Source: JADJSS01 sp046329815
GTDB lineage: Bacteria > Bacteroidota > Bacteroidia > Chitinophagales > JADIYW01
Length of the DNA stretch: 64,000 nt
NCBI GenBank assembly: GCA_046329815.1
Contig: JAXLTY010000002.1
Span: 1,302,001 to 1,366,000 of the forward strand
Direction: 5' to 3'
A program made the position numbers and the translations under genes. The notes beneath the pieces were generated by a model. The model was given only the letters and a program-made list of their open reading frames with translations, did not search any database and was not told where the DNA came from. Below are positions 56,981 to 64,000 of this stretch, piece by piece; positions within the stretch are counted from its first letter, which is position 1, and each line of letters begins with the position of its first letter.

Positions 56981-57496
56981 ATGCGCAATTATCTTTTATT
57001 ACTTATTGCATTTTTTACTATTAATGCAACTTATTCAGAAAACGGCGAAAGTGCAATTGAATATAACGACAAGATCGTAGCAGAACAAAATAAAATCGGC
57101 AACCAGATACTTGCATTTTCAGAAGGGCCAAGCAGCGAAAGTCTGGCTGGTTTGCAAAAACAAGCGAAAGCGAGTTTAGCAGCACTGAACGAAATGAAGC
57201 CGTTTGAAAAAAACAGCGACCTTCTGAATTCCGCAAAAGCATTGTTCCAGTTCTATATTGGTGTAACCAATAATGAATATGCAAAAATATTAACGATGAT
57301 CAATGATACGACTTTAACACAGGAAGAACTGATATCTAAGATCAATGTTGTGATAGCTGCTATATCTGAAAAAGAAAAAGTGCTGGATGCTAATTTCAAT
57401 GCAGCTCAGGTTGCATTTGCAAATAAGTATGGCTTCACGCTGACTAAAAATGAATTGCAGGAAGAAATTGATTCTGCAACAAAAAAAGAAAAATAG
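56981..57496 (+). CDS. Small secreted helical protein (paralogue 2)
   Basis: 171 residues. Signal peptide MRNYLLLLIAFFTINATYS. Mature protein: IEYNDKIVAEQNKIGNQIL, SAKALFQFYIGVTNNEYAKIL, then AFANKYGFTLTKNELQEE. It starts 7 bases after the first paralogue and is clearly a tandem duplicate of it. Function unknown; convergent with the methyltransferase gene 3 bases beyond. Confidence 0.65.
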   Translation: MRNYLLLLIAFFTINATYSENGESAIEYNDKIVAEQNKIGNQILAFSEGPSSESLAGLQKQAKASLAALNEMKPFEKNSDLLNSAKALFQFYIGVTNNEYAKILTMINDTTLTQEELISKINVVIAAISEKEKVLDANFNAAQVAFANKYGFTLTKNELQEEIDSATKKEK

Positions 57497-57499
57497 TAA

Positions 57500-58441
57500 T
57501 TATTTCTCTATCCAATAACACTTGCGTTGCAGTTTGCCTTCAAAATCAAAAGGTGTTGTGCGTTTGGTAATGTCTTTTATTTTCTTGGAATTCAATTCAT
57601 TTTCTTCGAGTGTAAAATCTCTGTAATTTGTACTGAATAATAAGATACCATTTTCGCTTAAAATAGCTAAACAATGATTAATCAGGTTCACATGATCGCG
57701 CTGAATATCCAATGTATCTTCCATTCGTTTGCTGTTAGAAAAAGTCGGCGGATCGAGAATAATAATATCGTACGAATTCAATTCTACACTGTCTAAATAC
57801 TGCAGCACATCTTGCTGAATAAATTCATGTTTTTTTTCATCAAACAATTTATTATACAGCATATTTCGCTTTGCCCAATGAATATAAGTTTTCGACAAAT
57901 CAACCGTCGTTATTTTACTTGCATCGCCAGAAGCCGCATAAACACTGAAGCTGCCCGTGTAAGCAAATAGATTCAATACACGTTTATCTTTTGATATTTC
58001 CTTGATCATTTGTCGCGTAATACGATGATCCAAAAATAAACCGGTATCTAAGTAGTCAGAAAGATTGACAATAAAACTCATGCCATTTTCATTCACTATC
58101 AATTCTGTTTTTTGCCGATCTAACTTAGTATATTGCTGCTCTCCTTTTTGTCGTTCTCGTCTTTTTACAAAAATATGTGCTTTATCAACACCAATAACTT
58201 CCATGATAATTTCCAATGATTCATTCAGCCACGTTGCATATTCTTCATCACTGAGTTTATGTTTGCTTTTATATTCGGAAACATAAACACAATCTTTGTA
58301 AATATCAATTATTAAAGGAAATTCCGGCAAATCTCTGTCATAAATTCGGTAGCATGAAATAGTATTTCTTTGTGCTTGTTTGCTGACATGTTTATATACT
58401 TTTTGCAAACGGTTTTGAAACATCAGTAATTTTTCCTGCAT
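57500..58441 (-). CDS. RlmK-like 23S rRNA guanine-7 methyltransferase (stand-alone)
   Basis: 313 residues. Matches the C-terminal (RlmK) half of E. coli RlmKL: MFQNRLQKVYKHV, CYRIYDRDLPEFPLIIDIY, YLDTGLFLDHR, LNLFAYTGSFSVYAA (SAM site), DPPTFSNSKRM (catalytic region) and DIQRDH. The THUMP and RlmL halves are absent, so only the m7G activity (position 2069 in E. coli) is expected. Last gene of a minus-strand group with the membrane protein, small ORF and crotonase upstream. Confidence 0.85.
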   Translation of the reverse strand: MQEKLLMFQNRLQKVYKHVSKQAQRNTISCYRIYDRDLPEFPLIIDIYKDCVYVSEYKSKHKLSDEEYATWLNESLEIIMEVIGVDKAHIFVKRRERQKGEQQYTKLDRQKTELIVNENGMSFIVNLSDYLDTGLFLDHRITRQMIKEISKDKRVLNLFAYTGSFSVYAASGDASKITTVDLSKTYIHWAKRNMLYNKLFDEKKHEFIQQDVLQYLDSVELNSYDIIILDPPTFSNSKRMEDTLDIQRDHVNLINHCLAILSENGILLFSTNYRDFTLEENELNSKKIKDITKRTTPFDFEGKLQRKCYWIEK

Positions 58442-58464
58442 AGAAATTAAACGTTAATGACAGA

Positions 58465-59787
58465 TTAAAAAATAAAAACCAACAAACACCATACAGATAA
58501 TACTATCAGCAAATTGCGTTTGTATATAGCTGTTTTTTCCGGTTGATGTTCGAATAATAATTGCAACTGAGCAGCAATGCCAATTAATACAAGTATTGAA
58601 CTGCTAAAACTCAGCCGATAAGAATAATATCCTAACAATGCAAAAAACGCAGTAAATACGATAAAACAAATCAACAACACAACATTCAATTGCTTATATT
58701 TTTCAGATATTTTGAAGGTTTTATTCTTTTTCCATAAAATAATAAAGACTATTAAAAACGGAAGCACTGCTTTTACAAAAAAGAATAAATAATAAGCGAT
58801 GTTGAATGCAAGTGTTTTTATAAATAACAATACACCAATTTTTAAAGTATCAGTTATCCAAACTAATTCTCTGAATTTTTCTACTTCATGATTGTAATAG
58901 TGTCCTGATATTTTATGGCATGCAATAATCCAGCAAATCGTTGGTACTAAAAAGAGTATTGCATGCAAAATATAATTAACTGCTTTTGACAATGCATTCT
59001 TAATCGATTTGTCTTCGTACAGAAACAGTAACCACAAAGCAGGCAAATACAATACAAAACTGCCGTATGCCAAACATGCAACACCAAATAAAAAACTAAT
59101 TCCGTATCGTTTGCGGTCATTATTGACTAGCACCAGTTGATATAAAACATACACCATCAAAACCGGCGTCAGAAATAAAAACATTTGTTCATGCGCAGAA
59201 TACAAAAAACCTTTTACGATAGTATTTGCTACCAGTACGATGCGCAGTATGTTTATTATTTTTTGTTGAACGAAACACAAAAGCAACAATTTTTCAAACA
59301 TATGCAAACTTGCAAGCAGCAATACAAAATTCAGTATTAAATAAGCAATGTAGTATGCAATCATTTTCAATACCAATTCGCTGTTGTCTGCTGTATTGGT
59401 GTATTTATTCTGGTTTTCGTAGGTGCTGATCTCAAGCCGCTTCAATAATTTTTCGCTGTTCAGCAGCTTATCTAAATCTAGTTTTTCACCTAAAGCGCTG
59501 TGATATACTTTAAACAATGTGTATTCAATTGGTTTACCGATAGCATAAGTTGCAATAATATACAATGGTCTGTTTTGTCGGCGCGCAACACTGTCTTTAT
59601 CTAATAACTTAGCTGGATGCATCGACAATAAAATATACTGATAGGAATCGCAATCAATTAAAAAACCCATCGCTTTGTTGAGTTTAATATAAGAGCCACA
59701 ATAATTGCTGCCATTAGGTTTTGGTGCAAATAAAAATAAAAATGCAGTAATTAAAATAAGTACAGAATTATTGAATAGTTTACGCAT
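58465..59787 (-). CDS. Polytopic membrane protein, possible glycosyltransferase-like
   Basis: 440 residues with about ten membrane helices. The first loop contains GSYIKLNKAMGFLIDCDSYQYILLS-type residues (acidic pair before a helix), loosely as in GT-C glycosyltransferases or EpsG-like polymerases, but no motif is decisive. A cytoplasmic or periplasmic segment at ~70-130 precedes the main helical block. Follows the 42-residue ORF on the same strand. Confidence 0.6.
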   Translation of the reverse strand: MRKLFNNSVLILITAFLFLFAPKPNGSNYCGSYIKLNKAMGFLIDCDSYQYILLSMHPAKLLDKDSVARRQNRPLYIIATYAIGKPIEYTLFKVYHSALGEKLDLDKLLNSEKLLKRLEISTYENQNKYTNTADNSELVLKMIAYYIAYLILNFVLLLASLHMFEKLLLLCFVQQKIINILRIVLVANTIVKGFLYSAHEQMFLFLTPVLMVYVLYQLVLVNNDRKRYGISFLFGVACLAYGSFVLYLPALWLLFLYEDKSIKNALSKAVNYILHAILFLVPTICWIIACHKISGHYYNHEVEKFRELVWITDTLKIGVLLFIKTLAFNIAYYLFFFVKAVLPFLIVFIILWKKNKTFKISEKYKQLNVVLLICFIVFTAFFALLGYYSYRLSFSSSILVLIGIAAQLQLLFEHQPEKTAIYKRNLLIVLSVWCLLVFIF

Positions 59788-59844
59788 GCATCTGTATAAT
59801 TTTAACTGTAAATTTTAAGTTTAGAAGTTCTTGATTTTATAGAT

Positions 59845-59973
59845 CTAATCCGGATCATGTACATACTGATAAATTGCAAAAAAGAAAGTAAAAAGCATAA
59901 TTAGTAAAAACAAACTCAATAAAACGGCGATTCCTAAGTATAATTTCTTCTTAAACTTTTGATTGAAATTCAT
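59845..59973 (-). CDS. 42-residue single-span membrane protein (small ORF)
   Basis: An ATG at 59973, 8 bases after the crotonase stop, opens a frame of 42 residues ending in TAG. The N-terminus is basic (MNFNQKFKKKLY); a long hydrophobic helix (IAVLLSLFLLIMLFTFFFAI) and an acidic tail (YVHDPD) follow. The positive-inside rule places the N-terminus in the cytoplasm. It sits snugly between two co-directional genes, as a real small membrane gene would. Function unknown. Confidence 0.6.
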   Translation of the reverse strand: MNFNQKFKKKLYLGIAVLLSLFLLIMLFTFFFAIYQYVHDPD

Positions 59974-59981
59974 TTTTCAAA

Positions 59982-60746
59982 TCAATCTTTCTTTTTTAAA
60001 TTCTCTGTGAATTTTCCAAGAATGGCGCGTACCGGTTCGCTCCACCATTGCTGCTGAAATGTTTTCATTTCAAACTCAGTTATGGAATGCATCGATTCCA
60101 ACAAATCATGCTTTAACTGGCGCTTCGTGATTCGCCAGCCGGTTTGTTCAAATTGAAGATAGAATTTCAGTTTCGTTTCAGCAGCTTCCAATACTTTATC
60201 AGCAGCAACTATTTCATCCACCAAACCGATTTCTTTCGCGTGTTGCGGCGAATATAATTTGCCTTCCATTAAATATTGGAACGCAGTTTTTCTTCCAATC
60301 CAGAAACTATATAAATCAAAAATACCGCGTGGCACAACAATACCTACAGGAATTTCATTCAAACCGATTTTAAAATTACCATCAGCCATCACTCTGTAGT
60401 CGCAACCAATCGCCATGATACAGCCACCAGCCGGCGCGTGTCCGTTTATAGAAGCAATCAATGGTTTATCAAAAGCAATCAAATCAGCTACTAATTCCAT
60501 GAAATTATGCCAGAAATTATCAAACTGTTTTTCGTCATAAGTATATAGCTCAGGAATATCCAAACCTGCAGAAAAGAAATTTTCTTTTCCATTGATGATA
60601 GCGCCTTTCACAGATTCATCTTCCTGCAGGTTTTTTAATGCAATACGCATTTCCGCCACAAATTCGTGATTCATCGGATTTGCCTTCTCGCGATCCATTT
60701 GTATAATGCTGTAGTTGTCTTTTTTGATTAAGTGAATATGCGCCAT
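59982..60746 (-). CDS. Enoyl-CoA hydratase/isomerase family protein (ECI1-like)
   Basis: 254 residues, crotonase fold. Oxyanion-hole segments FFSAGLDIPEL and NGHAPAGGCIMAIGCDYR are present. One acidic catalytic position is kept (LNEIPVGIVVP), but the second hydratase glutamate is not where expected (VVPRGIFDLY). This pattern resembles delta3,delta2-enoyl-CoA isomerase 1 rather than hydratase (inference). It would act in beta-oxidation of unsaturated fatty acids, fitting with etfBA in the same window. An exact -7 element lies at 60801-60808. Confidence 0.8.
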   Translation of the reverse strand: MAHIHLIKKDNYSIIQMDREKANPMNHEFVAEMRIALKNLQEDESVKGAIINGKENFFSAGLDIPELYTYDEKQFDNFWHNFMELVADLIAFDKPLIASINGHAPAGGCIMAIGCDYRVMADGNFKIGLNEIPVGIVVPRGIFDLYSFWIGRKTAFQYLMEGKLYSPQHAKEIGLVDEIVAADKVLEAAETKLKFYLQFEQTGWRITKRQLKHDLLESMHSITEFEMKTFQQQWWSEPVRAILGKFTENLKKKD

Positions 60747-60800
60747 AATGTCGATTAACGATTAATAATGAACAATTAACTAATGATTTTTTTGGAACAA

Positions 60801-60808
60801 CAAAGATA
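60801..60808 (-). promoter_or_regulatory. -7 element TATCTTTG upstream of the crotonase gene
   Basis: An exact TAnnTTTG on the minus strand, 54 bases before the ATG at 60746. The leader between contains AT-rich direct repeats (ATTAACGATTAATAATG). Confidence 0.45.
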
Positions 60809-60938
60809 ATAGAAAATACAGAACAGTATAACATGGAATTAATTCAAAACAAACATTTATCACTTAAATTTGTACAATATTTGATTTGACGGTTTAAAAT
60901 TGTCAATTGTACATCGTTCATTGTAAATTATAAAAAAC

Positions 60939-62234
60939 GTGGATTTAAAAATTCCTGCAACCTCGCAAAAAAGGTTGGTCATTATCGGCGGCGGTTTTGG
61001 CGGTATCGAAATTGCCAAACAACTCAAAAATCACGATATTCAAATCGTTTTAATAGACAAACATAATTATCATTGTTTCCAGCCGTTATTGTATCAGGTG
61101 GCTACAGGTGGCTTAGAACCAGGCAGCATCGCCTATCCGTTACGCAAATTCATGCAGCAGATTCCGAACGGTTTGTTTCGTTTGGCCGAAGTGTTGAGTA
61201 TTGACACATCTGTTAACAAAGTACACACCAACATCGGTGAAATCACTTACGATTATTTAGTAATAGCGACCGGCAGCATCACTAATTTTTTCAAATTTCC
61301 AAAAGAAGTTTCTGAAAAGATGATGCAGATGAAAGATATTCCACAAGCATTAAATCTGCGTAGTTTTATTTTGGAAAATTTTGAAGAAGCATTACTGACG
61401 TATGATGATTCTAAAAAAGAAGAACTCATCAACATCGCCATCGTTGGCGGCGGACCAACCGGCGTGGAATTGGCTGGTGCGCTTGGAGAAATGAAAAACA
61501 ATATTTTGCCAAAAGATTATCCTGAAATTGATTTCACTAAAATGCAGATTCATCTGTTTGAATCAGGTGCCGAATTACTTGGTCAAATGCATCCGGAAAA
61601 TCAGCAAAAAGCGCTGAAATATGTAAAAGATTTTGGCGTAAATGTTTGGCTGAATACGATGGTTACCGATTATAATGGTGATGAACTTACTATTAAAGAC
61701 GGCAAAAAAATAAAAGCAGAAACACTGATCTGGACAGCCGGTGTAAAAGGTAATGCACTTTTAGGTTTAGCGCCTGATGCATTATTACCAAACGGAAGAA
61801 TTTTAGTGGATGAATATTGTAAAGTAAAATCTTCTGATAATATTTACGCGATTGGTGATGTTGCCTGCATGCAAACAGAAGCATTACCAAAAGGCCATCC
61901 TATGGTAGCACCTGTTGCTATACAACAAGGTGCATTGATTGCTAAGAATTTCATCAATAAAGAAAAGGGAAAAGAATTAAAGAAATTCGTTTATTTCGAT
62001 AAAGGATCGATGGCAACCGTTGGCAGAAATAAAGCTGTAATGGAAAGCAAAGGCATTAAAATGGGTGGTTTTATTGCATGGCTGGCTTGGTTGTTTGTGC
62101 ATGTGATGTCGTTGGTTGGTTTCAGAAATAAAATCACCGTAACATTAGGTTGGCTGTATAATTATTTTACATATGACCGAACGTTGCGCCTGATTATTCG
62201 ACCGTTTAAGCACAATAAAGAAGAAAGTAATTAA
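60939..62234 (+). CDS. ndh: Type II NADH dehydrogenase (NDH-2)
   Basis: 431 residues with a GTG start. FAD-binding GGGFGGIEIA (17-26) and HNYHCFQPLLYQVATGGL, NADH-binding VGGGPTGVELAGALGEM, and NIYAIGDVA near the C-terminus are all canonical. A hydrophobic C-terminal segment (GGFIAWLAWLFVHVMSLVGF) provides membrane attachment. It transfers electrons from NADH to quinone without proton pumping. Its stop overlaps the convergent pyrB stop by 4 bases. Confidence 0.92.
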   Translation: MDLKIPATSQKRLVIIGGGFGGIEIAKQLKNHDIQIVLIDKHNYHCFQPLLYQVATGGLEPGSIAYPLRKFMQQIPNGLFRLAEVLSIDTSVNKVHTNIGEITYDYLVIATGSITNFFKFPKEVSEKMMQMKDIPQALNLRSFILENFEEALLTYDDSKKEELINIAIVGGGPTGVELAGALGEMKNNILPKDYPEIDFTKMQIHLFESGAELLGQMHPENQQKALKYVKDFGVNVWLNTMVTDYNGDELTIKDGKKIKAETLIWTAGVKGNALLGLAPDALLPNGRILVDEYCKVKSSDNIYAIGDVACMQTEALPKGHPMVAPVAIQQGALIAKNFINKEKGKELKKFVYFDKGSMATVGRNKAVMESKGIKMGGFIAWLAWLFVHVMSLVGFRNKITVTLGWLYNYFTYDRTLRLIIRPFKHNKEESN

Positions 62235-63157
62235 TCTTGCTTATTTACCAGCAGATACATTACCGCCATGCGCACGGCAACACCGTTTTCTACCTGATCT
62301 AAAATGATGGCATGTTCGCCGTCTGCAACATCACTGGTGATCTCAACACCACGATTGATTGGTCCTGGATGCATGATGACAATTTCTTTATCCAGTTTTT
62401 CTAAGCGTTGTTTATTGATTCCAAAGTATAAAGCATATTCGCGTAGTGAAGAAAAATATTTTGTGTTTTGTCTTTCTAACTGAATGCGTAAAACATTCGC
62501 CACATCACACCACTGTAAAGTTTCATCAACGTTGTGCGAAACATGCACACCTAATTTTTCAATGTATTTAGGAATCAAAGTCGGTGGTCCGCAAAGTGTT
62601 ATTTCTGCGCCTAATTTTTTTAAGCAAAATATGTTGGAAAGCGCTACACGCGAATGCATAATATCACCGATGATCGCAATTTTTTTACCGTTCAAATCTC
62701 CGATCTTTTCCTGCATCGAATAGGCATCCAACAATGCTTGTGTAGGATGCTCATGCGTGCCATCGCCTGCATTTACTATATGTGCATCAATGCGTTCTGA
62801 TAAATAATGTGCCGCGCCAGGACTTGCATGACGCATCACAATCATATCAACTTTCATCGACAAAATATTATTTACTGTATCTAAAAGTGTTTCGCCTTTT
62901 TTTACAGATGATGATGACGATGAAAAATTAATAACGTCTGCCGATAATCTTTTTTGCGCGAGTTCGAAAGAAATACGTGTTCGTGTGGAGTTTTCAAAAA
63001 ATAAATTAGCAATCGTGATGTCGCGTAAGGTTGGTACTTTTTTAATTGGACGGTTGATAATTTCTTTGAATTGTTTTGCCGTTTCTAAAATCAACTGAAT
63101 ATCATCTACCGTTAAATGCTCAATTCCGATAACATGCTTTGAACTTAGTTGGCTCAT
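62231..63157 (-). CDS. pyrB: Aspartate carbamoyltransferase, catalytic subunit
   Basis: 308 residues. The carbamoyl-phosphate site FFENSTRTRISFELA, MRHASPGAAHYL and the aspartate-site end HPGPINRGVEI are conserved. It forms carbamoyl-aspartate, the committed pyrimidine step, in the cytoplasm. It follows pyrR by 44 bases on the same strand, as in many pyr operons. Confidence 0.95.
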   Translation of the reverse strand: MSQLSSKHVIGIEHLTVDDIQLILETAKQFKEIINRPIKKVPTLRDITIANLFFENSTRTRISFELAQKRLSADVINFSSSSSSVKKGETLLDTVNNILSMKVDMIVMRHASPGAAHYLSERIDAHIVNAGDGTHEHPTQALLDAYSMQEKIGDLNGKKIAIIGDIMHSRVALSNIFCLKKLGAEITLCGPPTLIPKYIEKLGVHVSHNVDETLQWCDVANVLRIQLERQNTKYFSSLREYALYFGINKQRLEKLDKEIVIMHPGPINRGVEITSDVADGEHAIILDQVENGVAVRMAVMYLLVNKQD

Positions 63158-63201
63158 AATTTAGTAGTAAGTAATAAGTAATAAGTCATTAGTTTAAAAA
63201 A

Positions 63202-63735
63202 TTATTCATGAACAAAAACTACTTCATTTTCTTCGTTTTCATCTTTTGCCCAGTGTACTTCTATATTTATATTTTCAATCGTATCGATAACTTTGCCTGT
63301 AAAATCCGGCTGTATCGGTAATTCACGATTAAATCTTCTGTCTATTAGTATCAATAATTCAATGCGTGTCGGTCTGCCGTAATCCATCAGTGCATCCAAC
63401 GCTGCACGAATGGTTCTGCCGGTATATAAAACATCATCAACCAGCAATACATTTTTATTTTCTATCGGAAAATCTATTTCCGTTACTTTTGCATTTAATG
63501 ATTTTCCTCGTCTGAAATCATCACGGTGAAAGGTAGTATCTATTTTTCCTAAAGCTATTTTTTGCAGTGTGAGTTGTTCAATTTTAGCGTGAACTTTTTT
63601 TGCCAGTAAACTGCCTCTTGGCTGCACGCCAATAATAACGGTGTTTGTAAGATCAAAAGATTCGATAACTTCTCGACTCAGGCGTTCGATAGTGAGTTGG
63701 ATTTGTTTGCCGTTTAAAAATGGTTTCTCCGACAT
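63202..63735 (-). CDS. pyrR: PyrR: pyr regulator / uracil phosphoribosyltransferase
   Basis: 177 residues from the ATG at 63735 (MSEKPF); a TTG 18 bases upstream lies inside the promoter and is not used here. The PRPP-binding motif VLLVDDVLYTGRTIRAALD, the IGVQPRGSLLA loop and LILIDRRFNRELPI are typical. In Gram-positives PyrR attenuates pyr mRNA by binding leader RNA; whether it does so in this lineage is not shown. No obvious anti-antiterminator was found in the 44 bases before pyrB. Confidence 0.92.
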   Translation of the reverse strand: MSEKPFLNGKQIQLTIERLSREVIESFDLTNTVIIGVQPRGSLLAKKVHAKIEQLTLQKIALGKIDTTFHRDDFRRGKSLNAKVTEIDFPIENKNVLLVDDVLYTGRTIRAALDALMDYGRPTRIELLILIDRRFNRELPIQPDFTGKVIDTIENINIEVHWAKDENEENEVVFVHE

Positions 63736-63740
63736 TAGAA

Positions 63741-63748
63741 CAAAAGTA
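63741..63748 (-). promoter_or_regulatory. -7 element TACTTTTG upstream of pyrR
   Basis: An exact TAnnTTTG on the minus strand, 5 bases before the chosen ATG, implying a nearly leaderless pyrRB mRNA. Confidence 0.5.
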
Positions 63749-63828
63749 AGCAAAAAATCGTGATAGAAAAAATCAATGCAATTCTATTTAATAAAATCGT
63801 ACATTGTGTATTCAAAAAAGCGGAAGAA

Positions 63829-64000
63829 ATGGATATTTATGCAGGCAGTTTGCCGTTTAAAATGACGGAAAAAGAGTTGCGTTCATTGTTTGAAAATTAT
63901 GGTGAAGTGGAATCTGTGAAAATTGTAATTGATAAAATCACCAGGCAAAATAAAGGTTTTGGGTTTGTAGTAATGCCGAATGATGATGAGGCCAACCTGG
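63829..64000 (+). CDS. RRM-type RNA-binding protein, N-terminal part (cut by right edge)
   Basis: 57 codons visible. RNP2 IYAGSLPF (3-10) and RNP1 KGFGFVVM (42-49) define an RNA-recognition motif, as in the short glycine-tailed RRM proteins of Bacteroidota and cyanobacteria. GGAAGA before the ATG may help initiation. The frame is open upstream to a GTG at 63760, but the RRM starts naturally at this ATG. Confidence 0.8.
   Translation, partial: MDIYAGSLPFKMTEKELRSLFENYGEVESVKIVIDKITRQNKGFGFVVMPNDDEANL

Overview
The window suggests a low-GC member of the phylum Bacteroidota. Evidence: two proteins end in type A sorting domains of the type IX secretion system (T9SS); one small protein resembles the C-terminal domain of the T9SS motor protein GldM; promoters follow the Bacteroidota pattern TTG-N19/20-TAnnTTTG; and there are a Reg_prop/Y_Y_Y sensor kinase and LytTR regulator typical of the phylum. 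No rRNA, tRNA, CRISPR array, insertion sequence or replication origin was recognised.

Region 1 (1-18370, minus strand) is a surface-protein island. Four very large secreted repeat proteins (716+ partial, 2288, 1665 and 858 residues) and one T9SS cargo lie head to tail. The four share an N-terminal module after the signal peptide. They then differ in repeat type: 15-residue units, 17-residue units, YadA-head-like units or short YG units. Two of them end in a Peptidase_S74 (endosialidase-type) self-cleaving chaperone. Modules and linkers recur within and between the genes, so the island looks like a recombining mosaic of fibrous, probably trimeric, surface proteins. A 413-base divergent intergenic region with direct repeats and a hairpin ends the island.

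Region 2 (18784-33424): an ABC ATPase with a membrane partner; penicillin-binding protein 1C; a two-component sensor/regulator pair; and a very large bacterial alpha-2-macroglobulin with a thioester motif, which carries a one-base frameshift near its 3' end. PBP1C and alpha-2-macroglobulin form a known periplasmic defence and repair pair, here separated by the two-component pair on the opposite strand.

Region 3 (33585-37958, minus): histidine biosynthesis genes hisG-hisD-hisC-hisB; hisH, hisA, hisF and hisI are not in the window.

Region 4 (38149-50909): mixed genes. These include an orphan GldM-C-like protein, a DUF885 protein, two tandem PI-PLC-C1-type phospholipases, an SRPBCC protein, a metallo-beta-lactamase-fold hydrolase, nnrD, a lipoprotein, hutH, tilS, a YbjN-like protein, an alpha/beta hydrolase broken by an in-frame stop, and a TPR protein.

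Region 5 (50971-64000): etfBA; a second T9SS cargo; a bifunctional-nuclease-family protein; membrane and secreted proteins of unknown function, including two tandem paralogues; a stand-alone RlmK-like rRNA methyltransferase; a multi-spanning membrane protein; a 42-residue membrane ORF; an enoyl-CoA isomerase-like enzyme; type II NADH dehydrogenase; pyrB and pyrR; and the start of an RRM RNA-binding protein cut by the right edge. EtfAB, the crotonase and NDH-2 fit together as a fatty-acid oxidation and respiratory electron-input group, although they are not one operon.
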